Of a stretch of DNA of 64,000 bases, positions 1 to 11,838 are shown in pieces. Below the pieces are notes generated by a model. That model did not search any database and was not told the origin of the DNA. It saw only the letters and a list, made by a program, of their open reading frames with translations. The stretch comes from Ulota crispa. Taxonomy: Eukaryota > Streptophyta > Bryopsida > Orthotrichales > Orthotrichaceae. The translations under genes and the position numbers were made by a program. Location: positions 14,470,002 to 14,534,001 of the forward strand of contig OY987242.1 of assembly GCA_963920765.1 (NCBI GenBank). The letters run 5' to 3'. Position 1 is the first letter of the stretch; each line of letters starts with the position of its first letter.

Positions 1-382
1 AAAACAGATTTTTTAACTTTCTAAGGCCTACTTTTTTGGTTTGTTTAAAATTGCCAATTTTGAGAGTTCACAAACTGGAGTCTCAAACCTCCTGTTCTAG
101 AATGGTAGAAATGTTATCTTTAAGTAAACAATATAGTATATGAAAACTTGGAAAAATGATTATCTTCCAATTTTCCAAAAATACAAGTTACTCTTCATCC
201 GTTTCAAACGGTATGTGTAGCCCTAGCATTAGTGGAAGGAGCCCGAAGCAAGAGAAAAACTATGCAAATCAAATGAAGAGCTCCAACGCAGCATGTGAGA
301 TCAACTGTTGAGGACAGAACGTAAAAGTATCTTCACCAAATGGTTTATTGAGTACTGTTTATAAATCTTGTCCCCACTGGTA
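1..382. other. AT-rich intergenic DNA, no gene seen
   Basis: There is no open frame with coding character on either strand and no recognisable repeat terminus. This stretch is the left flank of the large foldback element that begins near 383. Confidence 0.5.
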
Positions 383-3300
383 TCTTGATGGAGATGTTTT
401 GATCAAGTATATACTTGTTATTTATCTATGTTTGTGTTGATTTCAATAAATAAAGAGTCGAAGCAAAAATGATGATTGTGGTGAGAACCACGGTTTGGTG
501 ACAGCGCAGTAGCCATAGATTTTAATACATTGCGCCGTCTTATCACATGCACAGCTCAGGGGAGTAGGTAGCGGATTAGTTGGGCTAGTTTTTTTCTCCA
601 CTAGTTGCCAAGCTGTGGGCCGCCATCACCGCTCGACAAGTCTGATGAGATTCAAATTTGGACCGATAGGCAGCCAAAGACAGCCGCTTCTTCAGCTAAC
701 CAAGTCTACGATTTGGCAACTAAAGACAAGCGTTTGACGCTAATATATGCTTGCAATGGCACGTTGCCATTTTATGGTGGTATTTATTTTGTATTTTTTT
801 TTTTTTATGTGTTTATCTAGATGTTTTAGAAGGCTTATATATTTTGCATTTGTTTGAATAAAAATATTAAAAATTTAAAAATGAATTGGAAAAGTGTGAA
901 AGGAGAAAGAATTTGATATCTATGATGAGGTTAGGATAGAAAGGGATATGGGCTGATGTGTCCCACCGTCTTATTTTGATTAGAGTCAAAATATAGAAGG
1001 AGAGATCTTTTAATATGTTGGAAATTAATGTATGAGTGTTGGTTAGAAGAAAAGGAGAATCTTAAAACTTTGATGTGAGATAATTTTTTGTATATATAAT
1101 ATTTTGAAGTGAAATTTGAAGGAGTTATTTTTTGTATGATTATCTTTTTAAAATAAATTTGCAAATTTAATTTGGAATTGAGATGCAAAAGTTATGAGTG
1201 TTTGAATTTTTAAGTAAAAAACCAAACTATGAAGAAATGGTGAGACTTTGACAAGCAATAGCTTACAGTCTGTATGTTATTTTGCAACAAAATTTGAAGG
1301 GAGTATTTATCTTAGTTCTATTTTTCTAGACTGTTTTTAAACTCATAATCTGAAGTTTGAAAAAGAAAGTTATGAAGGTGTAAAGGATTGGAGGTGGCTG
1401 CTTTTTTGTTGGAGAAAAGTCAAAACTTTGAGGAGCTACAACTTTTAGACAGTATGAAATTTCCTTTTCAAATTTTTAGAATTGATAGGTTGTTGTTGTA
1501 GCTTTTTGAATTGTCATTAATCATTTTATTTAAAGTTTTATTCAATAAAATATAGTGTATAGAATTTGGGGTTTGGGTGCTTTTTAAAATATGAAACCCA
1601 AAGTTTGATTCACTAAAACTTATGGACAAAGTTTTAGTTTGAAGTAAAATTTTTAGGAATTATAGTTGGTAGTACTGCCTTTTCAAATTAATATCATATT
1701 TATTTGCGGAAGTTATAGAACAAAAATTATAGATGTGTGAAGAGGCAGTGATTAGTTTGCAAGGATAGAGAAGATCTTCAATTTTGAACCCGCATAACAT
1801 TTGGACACTAGCTTAGAATGAGTTGAAATTTATATAGATATTAAAAGGTTAGAAAGGCTTTCTAAATTGCTATTATATTTAGTATTTGGACTTTTGAGCC
1901 ATTTGTAACACTAAATAGAAGCTCACAACCTTTCTAAAACTTGTTGATTGTGATTTTTTTCATTGTTTTAATTAAAACATGAAGACTTGAAAATCTGAAG
2001 ATATGAAGATTTCAAGAAGAATGTTTTGCATTTACTTTTTATGTATGTGTGGGATGTGGTTTTGTTATTCCTAGCCAGTTTTGAAGGCTTGTTTGTTATT
2101 TTATTTCTATTATGTTTTGTAAACTTTGTTGCGGGTGGTTTGGATTAAACCAAACTTAATCACATTTATTGTCATGGTGACAAAGTGGGATTGATCATCC
2201 ACATGGTCAAGACTTGTTCTGTTCTTACGATCTGGAATTTTGGTAGCCGATTGTAAATTTGATTTTAAGATCTCATCATATAGACAGCAACTCGTGTCAG
2301 CTGTCCAGATCTATCCGTCTCGTATCCAGTGAGCTCTTATCTTTACTTTGACCCTTATACCCGTAGAGCCAGTCACATAATGGGCTGACGGAAGACAAAA
2401 GACTAAAAATTTAAAGAATGAAGATAAAAAACCGACAACATTCATTAATTAACTATGCACGATCGTAGTTAGACACCTCATGTGTTCTCAAGGTGCACTC
2501 TTTTTTACTCGACACCAGTCACACGGCCAAAGTTTTTTTCACCGGTATCGGGTTGAAAAAAGCGCGCCTTGGGAACACACATGATGTCTCGCTACAATCG
2601 TGCGTTGCTGATTAAAATTGTTTTTGATCTTGACCTTTACTCTTCAAATCTTCAATCTTCAATCTTTCATTGGCCAATCTTATGACTGGCTTCAGAAGTA
2701 TAATGGTCAAAGCAAAAATAAGAGCCCACTAGATACAGAACGGAAAGATCTGGACAGCAGACACGAGCTGCCGTCCGTATGACAAGATCCTAAATTCAAA
2801 TTCATGATTTGCTGGCCAAAGCTCTACATTGTGAGAATAGAACAAGTCTCGACCATGTGGATGATCAATCTCACTTTGTCACCATGGCAATAAATGGAGT
2901 TAAGTTTGGTTTAACCCAAACTACCCGCAACAAGATTTACAAAACAAAATAGAGATGAATTAACAATCGAACCTTCAAAATTGGCTAGAAATAATAAAGT
3001 CACATCCTACACATATATAAAAAATAAACCCAAAACATTTCTCTTGAAGTCTTCATATCTTCAGATCTTCAAGTTTTCATGTCTTCAAGTCTTTATATTT
3101 TAATAAAAACAATGAGAAAAATCACAAATAACAAGTCCTAGAAAAGCTGCGACTTTTTTTTCTAGTACCACAGATGGCTCAAAGATTCAAATGCTAAGTG
3201 TAATAGCAATTTAGAAAGCTCTTTTAACCTTCTAACATCTCTCAATATTTCAAGTCAATACAAGCTACTGTCTAAAAGTTATGCGTATTCAAAGTAAAGG

Positions 3301-4694
3301 CTCTTTTTCCTCCTTGCAAATCAAACACAACCTCTATAAACCTCTATAACTTTTGTTCAACACATTATATATAGAAATGTAATATCAATTTGAAAAGATG
3401 ATATCATTGGCTACAACTCTTACAAATTTCACTTCAAAATATAACTCTATCCAAAAGTTCTAGTCAATCAAAGTGTGGGTCACAATTTTTTAGAGAGCAC
3501 CCAAACCTTCAACTCCTATACACTATAACTTCTTTAATATGACTTCAAATGGAATGATTAATGACAATATAAAAAGCTATGATAACAAACTATCATTTTT
3601 AAAATTTTGAAAAGAAAATTTCATAATGTTTAAAATTTGTAGCTCTTCAAAGTTTTGGTTTTCTCATAACAAAAGGGCAGCCACCTCCAATCCTTCACAC
3701 CTCCATAACTTTTTCCTCCAAGCTTCAAATCTTAAGTTTAAAAACTTTTTAGAGATCTAAAATTAAGATAAACACTCCCTCCAAATATTGTTGCAAAATG
3801 ATATACAGATCATAAGCTATGGCTTGTTGAAGTTTCAGCCTTTCTTCATAGTTTGGCTTTTTGACTCCAAAATTTTGACACTCATAACTTTTGCATCCCA
3901 ACTTCAAATCAAATTTACAAATTCATTTTGGAAAGATAATCATACAAGAAATAACTTATCTAAGTTTCAATTCAAAATCATGTATACACCAAAAGATCTC
4001 TCACATCAAAGTTTCAGGATTTCTTCCCTCTTCTCACCAACACTCATACACTAACTTGCAACAACTAAAGAATCTCTCATATATAATTTTGACCCTATTT
4101 AGGGTAGGGAGGTGGGGCACATCAGCCCATGCTCCTCTCTATTCTAATCCCACCATAGATGCCAAATCATTTTTTTTTACACCTTTTCTATTGACTTCTA
4201 ATCTCTTAATATTTTTATTCAAAGAAAGACAAAATATATGAGCCTTCCAAAACATCTAGATAAATATATAAAAATGATTAAATTACAAAATAAACACCAT
4301 CGTAAAGTAGCTACGTGCCCTTGTGGGCATATAATAGCGTCAAACACTTGTTTTCAGTCGCCAAGTCATGGACTTGGTTGGCTGGAGAAGCGGTCGTCTG
4401 TGGCCATCCGCCGGTCCGGGTTTGAATCCCATCGGACTCATCGAGCGGTGATGGCGGCTCACGGCTTGGCAGTTAGTGAGGCAAGAAATTGGCCCAGTCA
4501 ATCCGCTACTTACTCCCCTGAGTTGTGCATGTGACAAGACAGCATAGTGCACTGGAATCTATGGCCGCTGCACTGTCACCAAATTGTGGTCCTCACCACG
4601 ACCACCTTTTTTGCCACAACTATTGATTTATTGAAATCAACACAAACATAAATAAATAACAAGTATTCACATGATGGAGAAATCTCCATCAAAA
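383..4694. repeat. Element A: giant inverted repeat (foldback), two ~2.1 kb arms
   Basis: The left arm (383 to about 2520) is repeated in inverted orientation by the right arm (about 2545 to 4694). The matching ends read tcttgatgg at 383 and ccatcaaaa at 4694, and the arms meet at a loop of roughly 20-40 bp near 2510-2550. The arms differ by many substitutions and small indels, so the dimer is not new. No transposase is present. Each arm carries a tRNA-like B-box motif, a short GTGGT/ACCAC hairpin, and AATAAA-like sequences near the outer end. No clear target duplication was found: the flanks ctggta and taccgg are complementary rather than direct. The class is unknown, and the element may be a non-autonomous foldback transposon. 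Short reading frames inside are incidental. Confidence 0.8.
4384..4452 (+). other. tRNA-like segment with pol III B-box in element A arm
   Basis: GGTTTGAATCC at 4419-4429 matches the B-box/T-loop consensus GGTTCRANNCC at all but one position and sits in a short GC-paired context resembling a T arm. About 35 bp upstream, ttggttggctggagaagcgg loosely resembles an A box. No full cloverleaf or acceptor stem can be folded, so this is not a tRNA gene. The identical copy lies inverted in element B near 13446-13514. It may be a SINE-like or tRNA-derived part of the repeat. Confidence 0.3.
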
Positions 4695-5321
4695 TACCGG
4701 CTTCGCCAAACAAGAGCTTGGGCACAGGAACTTGCTGGAATAGCTGATTTCTTTAGCAAGCTGAAAGTGCAGATAATTTTGTTAATTGCAGTTTTTTTTA
4801 AGTGACTACTTTTATTCATGTTTTAAACTCTGAGTACATTTAGTAATCCTTGTGAGGATCTTGGCCCCATGGCATGCGTGGCGTTGAGCAGAGCCAATTA
4901 TTGCCAGATATTGCGCTATTTGACCCCTGCTTAAATCCATGGGAAGATGCAAGTTAAAGGTAACTACTATGTAAGTCATAAGGATAAAACTAAAGGGTTT
5001 TTTAAGCAAATGGATCTAATTTCCTTGAAAAATGAAGTCTTTAAGAGAAAAAAGACTGACATTTAAAAAATAGATTTGTTGATGATTCGATTTCCACCAA
5101 AATAAAGTATATATCTCTAATGTGATAAGAGAAAAAGACTTTTGAACATAGCTCCTAAAACTGTCACACTGCTTTTTTTTTGCTAAAAAAACTCTTGAAT
5201 TGATATATAGACTCATAATATGGGCACAATCTTTTGGCATAATTATTGGAAGATTGGAATGATTACATTTTGAAATAAATTTTTAATGAATGTAATTTAT
5301 TTTGGAGAAAATGACTTATAT
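4695..5321. other. Intergenic DNA, no gene seen
   Basis: AT-rich sequence with only short frames that lack coding character. It contains the right flank of element A. Confidence 0.45.
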
Positions 5322-5842
5322 GTGCTCTTAAATGACTACAATTTTTGGCCCTTTTTGGGGATTGATTTCTCTAAGTTAAATTATTTTTTTTAGTTTTTTT
5401 CTTTACTTAAGTGTCTTAGAATGGCATAAACTAGGGTGGTCAACCTTTGGAATTTGGAACTCTCATTGAGAAGAGGAAGAATTCTCATTGGAAACACAAT
5501 GTGCTCGTGAATTATTGCAATTTTTGGCCTTTTTGGGGGATTGATTTCTCGAAGTTAAATCATTTTTTTTAGTGTTTTTCTTTTTTTAAGTGTCTTAGAA
5601 TGGCATAAACTAGGATGGTCAACCTTTGGAATTTGGAACTCTCCTTGAGAAAAGGGAGAATTTTCATTGAGAATACAATGTGCTCCTGAATGACAAACTT
5701 TTGGACATTGATTTCTCTAAGTTAAATCATTTTTTTTAGTTTTTTTCTTTTCTCAAATGTCTTAAAATGGCATAAATTAGGGTGGCCAACTTTTGGAATT
5801 TGGAACTCTCATTGAGAAGAGGGAGAATTTTCATTGGGACAC
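5322..5842. repeat. 179-bp tandem repeat, about 2.9 copies
   Basis: Units start with gtgctc at 5322, 5501 and 5680, each followed by the same order of landmarks: a tttttgg tract, gattgatttctc, a T-rich run, cataaactaggrtggtcaac, ggaatttggaactctc and a gagaag-rich end. Copies differ by scattered substitutions and one deletion in the third unit. No terminal inverted repeat was found. Confidence 0.8.
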
Positions 5843-6298
5843 AAAAACACTCCATTTTGTACTCAAAAAAAGACTTTTCTTTTGCCACAAATGAGAACCC
5901 TTAGCTTGCATCTCCCCCCCCCCTGCTGTGTCTTTGCCACTCTAAACCAATGGACATTGGAATCACTACCTTGCTACTTTTGGAATTACGGCCTTGGGCA
6001 AGGACCTTTGTGGAGTGAGTATTTCCCCGGACTGGTGGAGATGCTCTAAAACTAGCCAGGACAAACCTGCAAGGCTGCAATCTGCAAGCTTGCAACTACA
6101 AGCGTTGGGGAAAGTGGGTTTTGCTGCAAGCCTAACCTAATTGAGATCCAAGGGGGACGCAAGGTTTGCAAGACTGCCAAAAAGAGCAAACCAGCGACGC
6201 GTGGAAATTGCAACAAAGTCTAGTAGCTATTAGAAGTGCCACACGTGTCAAGGGTGCCATGGAAGGGCGGTTTATAGTGAACATTGCACAGTACGCAC
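5843..6298. other. Intergenic DNA, no gene seen
   Basis: This stretch is somewhat richer in GC than its flanks but has no supported exon. Frames at 5834-6095 overlap on both strands and look incidental. Confidence 0.4.
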
Positions 6299-6616
6299 TA
6301 AGGTAGGAGCACCAATAAACGTCAAATTGAGGGTTTTGAACATGATGACTATTAATAAACAACTCGTAAATTATAGGATCCTATTAGGAACAGAAAAAAA
6401 TGAATTTGCTTTTTTGAATGTATTATTTGGATACCATGAGAATAAGTTGTGAATTTTTAAAGAGCAAATTGCAAATGCACCCATAACCACTTTTAAGATT
6501 TCATGTTCACATGTTGTACATCCTTGTAATTACATCTATTCATTTCCACAGATTTTCCAAGATTTTCAGAGGTGACGGTTATGGGAACACTGACGCTTAT
6601 GGGTGCTCCTACCTTA
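6299..6616. mobile_element. MITE family 3, copy 1
   Basis: The ends are inverted: TAAGGTAGGAGCACC at the left and the reverse complement at the right (ggtgctcctacctta), with a further GTCA/TGAC pairing just inside. The body is closely similar to 23870-24187 (same length, same landmarks such as ggatcctattaggaa and ccacagattttccaag). A third, more divergent copy is at 58195-58585. No convincing target duplication is visible, so the superfamily is left open. Confidence 0.7.
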
Positions 6617-6896
6617 TGTACCACATCCCATTAAAATCTCAAAATCTAATTGGTGTAGAGTCAAAAGTTGGGACTTGACGTTTCACACTATGTTTCACAT
6701 CTCAAATTTTTATGTGGTAGCACTTTTAAAAGAAAGTTGGCACCAACTAAGGTGGAATCTTGCTCAAGATTTGAGCTTAGTTTGAGTCAACCATTTTGCT
6801 AGACCGAACTTTCAATCCAAAATCCCACCAACATTTTTGCATAAAGTACTTCTAGTATTCTTTAGTATCTTCTTTTGTCCTTAACTCTTAAATGTT

Positions 6897-7362
6897 TGAG
6901 CGCGCTGCTGCGACCAGTACAATACGAGGTGTTTTTCTTGTTGAAATAGATTCATATGTTTACTAATTTTGAGATTAACAAAGAAGTTGGAGAATAGATC
7001 AAAGCGGTTCTAGTGAGCTACTTGAGATCCAAATTAAAACTTCTGGTTGATAGCAAATGCAAGAGCAAATGCCAATTATAAGGCAACATATATATTATGC
7101 CCTATGGTCATTTAAGAGTTAACCCCTAAAGGATGAGGTAGCCCTTTGCGACTAGTACAATATGGTGTATTTTTCTTGTATTTGGAGTGCATCCACACCT
7201 TTATTACATTTGAGATCAACACAAAAGTTAGAATATAGATCAATGTTGTTCTAGTGAGGTAGTTAAGATCCCAAATTAACACTTTTTGTTGGTAGTAAAT
7301 GCCAGTTATACAGTAGTGTACACAATATTCATAGCCTTGTCCTTTCAAGGTTAACCAACTAA
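6897..7362. repeat. Dispersed repeat R, two tandem copies
   Basis: Two ~230-bp units (about 6897-7133 and 7134-7362) share tacaatacgaggtgt..tttcttgt, the ttgagatcaacaaagaag landmark and a closing block near ttaacc. A third copy is at about 27670-27893 inside an orphan gene. Units tend to end with ttaaccc or aagggttaa, a motif that recurs elsewhere in the window. The copies are too divergent to define termini. Confidence 0.6.
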
Positions 7363-7436
7363 GTTGGGATCTCACATTGAGGTGGGACTTGAAGAGATGG
7401 GACATGGGATGTATTACAAACTGCCTCCAAGAGAAC

Positions 7437-7575
7437 TAGGGCATTTTTTTCTAAGGAATTGGCTGTTGCTAGATTCCAAAGCTAAGAAGCCCGTTTGCTT
7501 ATAAATGCCGAGATGCGTTATAATTGGGTAGCTTTGTCGCCAATTGGCGACAGATTGCCAAAAAAAAATGCCCTG
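7437..7575. mobile_element. hAT-type MITE, 139 bp, 8-bp target duplication
   Basis: The perfect 8-bp direct repeat AAGAGAAC flanks the element at 7429-7436 and 7576-7583. The termini are TAGGGCATTTTTTT and, inverted, CAGGGCATTTTTTTT; the C/TAGGG start and 8-bp duplication are hallmarks of hAT elements. An 18-bp perfect palindrome (tgtcgccaattggcgaca, 7535-7552) lies near the right end. Too small to code for anything. Related termini occur at 39501 and 47300. Confidence 0.75.
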
Positions 7576-7583
7576 AAGAGAAC

Positions 7584-9752
7584 TAGAACTGGGACTAAAG
7601 TAAGAGGTCCAACTAAACTCAAGCCGAGCTGTAGAGCTAATGAGTAGAAGGGAGATGCGATTGGGCACAAGACGCTATGGCAAAAGAAAATTAAAAACTA
7701 AATAGTGCACTAACAACAAAATTTAGTATTATGGTACTTATCATGTTGTTTCTCCAAACTCACTCTAGTTTTCAATTTTGTGACAATTAGTGTTTAAAAT
7801 GATGACATTTTTTATTTTGAAATTGAGAATTGATATAATATCCTTAACCCCTGAGCGCCCCAAGGCCTCAAACTAGGGTGCCTAGAATTGAAAAATGGGC
7901 CAAATGTATTGAGGTTTTGCAAGTACATGCAAGGGTTTTATACAAGTGGATTGGAGGATACGTCATTGACAACATGTAGTGGATGGATGCGTTGGGGGGT
8001 GAAGTACATAGGTGTGGGGGGGGGGGTTTGCATTCACTTGTGGTACATGAAAAAAGCGTTTTCTAGGGTTCAGGGTGAGAGATTGACAACCGGGCTACCG
8101 GATGCTGCGGGTGTGAGTGTGAGGAATCTGTGACAAGGCGCACAGGATAGCTGACTGGCTAGGGAAACTGCACCAATGAACCAGCCCCTAGACCAACATG
8201 TGCATTGCCGCAGTACGGGCCTCTCAGTAAGCCGTTCCCCTCAAAGCATGGATTTTCCACTTTTGTGACCTCAAGAATATCCATTTTTGGCTAGGTAGGG
8301 CTCCAAGTTTGCAAGTTTTGAGAGCACCCTAAACCCCACGCACTGCCAAAATTTTGTGCCTTCATTCAAATTGTACAAGTCACAATTGATCTTCAAAGTT
8401 CAAAAGCAACCAAAAATTTGGGCCCTCTATCATTTTCAACGGTGATTGACCATTATAATCTTGAACTGCATACGATGAATTGGGCTCAGATTCTCCCTAC
8501 AGATTGGTCACAAATCTCTCAAGGCATTTCAACGGTGAAGTTCTTTGGATCTTAGGAGTTAAGCTAGGGCAACAACGTACTTACACTTGGGTCCATCTTG
8601 GCCCATAAACCGCAATCACGCAAGGGGTGCTAAGGGGATTAAAGAACAAAATCATATGTCTAATTAGATTGAGAATTAAAAAAAGTCAAAGTAAGATAAA
8701 TTTTAGATAGTATAGAGTTACTTTTGGATGAAAAGAACTTATAGCTTTATGCAATTGGGTTGATACATTAACCCTTTTATCTCAAAATAACCTAAAATTG
8801 AACCAAAAACAAAAAAACCCATTTTGACAAATAAGGTAAAAGTTACTGATGCATGAAGGTTTTAAAACAAATTAGGAACTGAGACTTCATTTGGCTTTAT
8901 AATGTTCACTATAATTGTCCAATTTCAATGAATTTTGCTATTTTGAAATAGGAGTACCAAAATAAAAATAAAGTATTGCCTTCATTTGGCAAAAAGAACC
9001 TAATTTGTTAATTTTTGCTCTTTAGGCCCTTTTCTTATAAATGTGGAACACATAAAATAGCTAGAAGAAAATACTTGTCCAGTGCTTGAAGGGCACAATT
9101 GAAAACATTTAAAAAACCCAAATTTGAATTTACATTGAAATAGTTGTACATGCTTTATCTCAAAGGTGAAGATAAAATGCTTCACCACTCTTGAACAACT
9201 ATTTGAACTAATTAACTATTGTTTAGATGGTCAACACCCTAAATTGGCATCAAAATACAACGTAAAAATCTCCATACCTCTACTTAATTTCTTCTTCATT
9301 TATTGCCTTCTGAAATTTTCAAGATTTATATTAATGCCTGTAGCTTATCAACCTCAAAACTTTAGCCGCCTAAGAGAATTAGCTCCCATTACTTTGAAAC
9401 CATTTTTGAGACCAGTTGGGCTGAAATTTTTGGTTGGAACTAAATGGCCTCAAAATTTCATGGTCTTGGCTCTTGTGTGACGCAGCTTTGACAAGCGCGC
9501 CCAAAGGCCCCCCCACAGAAGCACAACCATAGCAACTCAGCTACAAGCAAGCAAAAGACATGCACCTCTCATAACCACTAAAAAATCTCTAAAGCTCTTG
9601 TTACCAAAGCCGCAAATATAGATATAAAAATACGATATGCGATGCTCTATAGAGCCAAAAACACAGAAAAAATGTAAAAGTCCACCTACGGTATAATAAT
9701 GCCCAAAAATCTTAATTAGATGCAGTAGTGGTAGTCATAATTTGTTCTTCTG
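7584..9752. other. Intergenic DNA, no supported gene
   Basis: This stretch holds a (G)11 run near 8020 and only short frames. The largest, 9166-9480 on the + strand, has no recognisable domain and average AT-rich composition, so it is not called. The motif ttaacccctgagcgcccc at about 7848 resembles repeat ends seen near 7115 and 62785. Confidence 0.4.
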
Positions 9753-9830
9753 ATTCTCAATCTTCACAAAAAACCAATGTGGCCCTCTCTCCACGACCGG
9801 TGGCTCGCTGGTTTTGTGAAGATTGAGAAT
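9753..9830. repeat. Short hairpin, ~22-bp arms
   Basis: attctcaatcttcacaaaa (9753 onward) pairs with ttttgtgaagattgagaat (ending 9830) around a ~32-nt GC-richer spacer. The two arms pair over about 22 positions with a small A-run length difference. This may be the core of a small MITE; no flanking direct repeat was identified. Confidence 0.55.
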
Positions 9831-10043
9831 TTTTTTTATTCTCCCCTGGGCATGAAGAAAACTATGGAGAATTTATTCTCTGAGAAACTCTTACCACAAT
9901 CTGAGTTTCCTTGTACTTCAATTTATGTACGTGTTTACCCTATCCATTTTTAGTAAGTAAGAGTTTGTTTTTGCCATTCTCCATCCTTCATTTTCCATCA
10001 CTCACAAAAGGGGTGTCACACCTCCTTCCATGAAGAAGTGCTC

Positions 10044-10335
10044 TCATTGGCTCCTACATCTGCTCAGCCATTTCTCAATCTTCATGGAAACCTCAATCTC
10101 AGACCAATCGTGACTACTCCTTAAATCTGATGTTTCAAGTAGAGAATCTGTCCTCATATACCAAACTACGGAAGGTAGTGACAAGGAGGATCCATTGTTC
10201 TCCTCCGTCCATCCGGGCTCAATGACGAATTTGCCATCGCTCACCGCTCTCCAAATTGCAGGCATTGCATCCAAAGCCGAGATACCCTCCACTAACCGTT
10301 GCAAATTGGACTCCAAGCTCCATAGTCCACATCAG
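10044..10335 (-). pseudogene. Possible gene fragment, unrecognised
   Basis: About 95 codons read openly on the minus strand to a TGA at 10044. The product looks protein-like, with balanced composition and motifs such as GKFVIEPGW and SSHDWSEIEVSMKIEKWL, and is less AT-rich than surrounding frames. An in-frame TGA stands just upstream of 10335 and no start or splice context is obvious. I do not recognise a family. It could be a captured exon carried by a transposon or a chance frame. Confidence 0.25.
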
Positions 10336-11009
10336 CCCTGCCAAATCTTTTTGCAAGGCACTATGCTAAGCAGTATCGCCTCCTACAGGATCCCTCCGGG
10401 GACGCCATGAGTTTAATCTTTTTCGTGACCCGGATTCCCGCATTTTTTAACATCGTGCATATTGCTATATTGGTCACCAAGCGCACTACTGTAGGAATCT
10501 AAATCTTGCCCCATGCTACCAATTGGGTGGGGCGGTGTTGCTCCAAACGTCCCATTCAAAACTCAAAGGGAGAGGAATCTCTCTTCCCGTGAGATCAACG
10601 CCCCTAGAGTCTTGGACTCCTAGAGTACCTGTTGAGTATGGCATGCACTGACACTTCACTAACAGAAGGCACGCTTAGCGCATGTAATAAAGGATGTTTG
10701 AGGCACTTTGAGACTCTCATAGGTCACCCTTGCGGTCAGAAGGGGTGTTTACATGAGAGTGTGCAAAAACGTATGCAGAAGCAGCCTTCCCTGGGTTGCA
10801 CACGCATGCACACCCATGCATATTCATTCTCGTTTCCACTTATTGCACACACATGGGTAAGTAGAAGGGTAATTCCATTTTGTAAATTCATTATATGCAT
10901 GTCAAGAGTTGCTTTCACTTTCAGTGACTATAATTTTTGAAAATAAAAACTTCTAATTCACAATGGGTTCTAACTAACTTTAAGTGAATTAAATGAAATT
11001 TCAACTATG
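10336..11009. other. Intergenic DNA, no gene seen
   Basis: About 40 bp near 10741-10780 (tgtgcaaaaacgtatgcag) recur inverted near 17730-17765, pointing to a shared degraded repeat. Frames on both strands around 10632-10940 overlap and carry no domain. Confidence 0.4.
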
Positions 11010-11018
11010 ATTGTTTTT

Positions 11019-11695
11019 GGAAATTTATATGTGCACACCTGGGATTTGATATATGCACACCAAGGGAGGGATAAATTTTAGATATTTATCATCATCAAGC
11101 TAAATTTGAAAAACTTGAATTGAGATTTGGATCTAGAGACCTTGGTTTAGTTTAGAATTACAAAAAATGATACACTTAAACAACATCCATTGAAAAAAGG
11201 GAAAATATTAAAAACAGTCCTAACAAACAGTTGTATTTTGAAACTAGGATTGCCTTTTCAATAATATCAAGAATAGGCCTTCGCAAACCTTCTCAGGAAC
11301 GGTTTTTTTTCAAAAGCAAGGTTTTTGATAAACGTATATTTGCAACAGCCCTTACCTTCCCCTTTTGCTCAACATTCATATAATCTGAGCTTGTTCCATC
11401 AATCATTATCACAATTAAATTCACAAGTTACGAGAGTCAAAAATTATGTGTAGAAGAGAAATTGTGTGCAAAAGAGAAATTGTGTGTAGAAGAGAGAGAG
11501 AGACCACAAGAGAGAATCCTAAAGAGATGGTGGGGATGATGGAACTAGCAAGCTCAAGTGGTGTTGCTGCTTTCCTCAAAATCCCTCTCGTCACAGGCTT
11601 CAAAGGCTTTCTTTGAGATCCCTTTCTTCAAATTTGAATATTGTGTAAGTCGATTCTCTTTATGTTCAAGTCTACATACCTACGTTGGCAGTCAA
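11019..11695. repeat. Left terminal inverted repeat of the MULE
   Basis: The sequence matches the reverse complement of 15600-16354 with substitutions and small indels. Shared landmarks are the gatttggatctagagacc block, the aagggtaagggc..caacattcatataatctgagcttgttccatcaatcat block, a run of tgtgtagaagagaaattg repeats, and tacctacgttggcag at the inner end. Short frames here encode nothing recognisable and recur in the partner repeat. Confidence 0.85.
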
Positions 11696-11838
11696 AAGCT
11701 CATATTGACCTTACAACAATACAATTGTTCTTTCATACAGACAAAAACTAGAGAGCAATTATACACAAAATAATCTCTGTGTCAAATAAGCCTTGTTATT
11801 ATAAAGCTAGAAAGTTGCACATATCTATGCATTTCAAA

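Noticed and set aside
630..660. Hammerhead-ribozyme-like ctgatgag in element A and gatgagtccgatggg in element B
   Set aside because: The GAAA core and the three required stems are missing at the expected spacing.
4384..4452. tRNA gene in the arm of element A
   Set aside because: Only a T-arm/B-box resemblance; no acceptor stem, D arm or anticodon arm folds.
3788..4534. Frames of 88-116 codons duplicated exactly at 13364-14110
   Set aside because: The identity reflects the shared repeat DNA, not protein conservation; the related left arm of element A does not keep these frames.
9166..9480. 104-codon plus-strand frame
   Set aside because: No recognisable domain, AT-rich codon use like the surrounding DNA, no splice or promoter signal.
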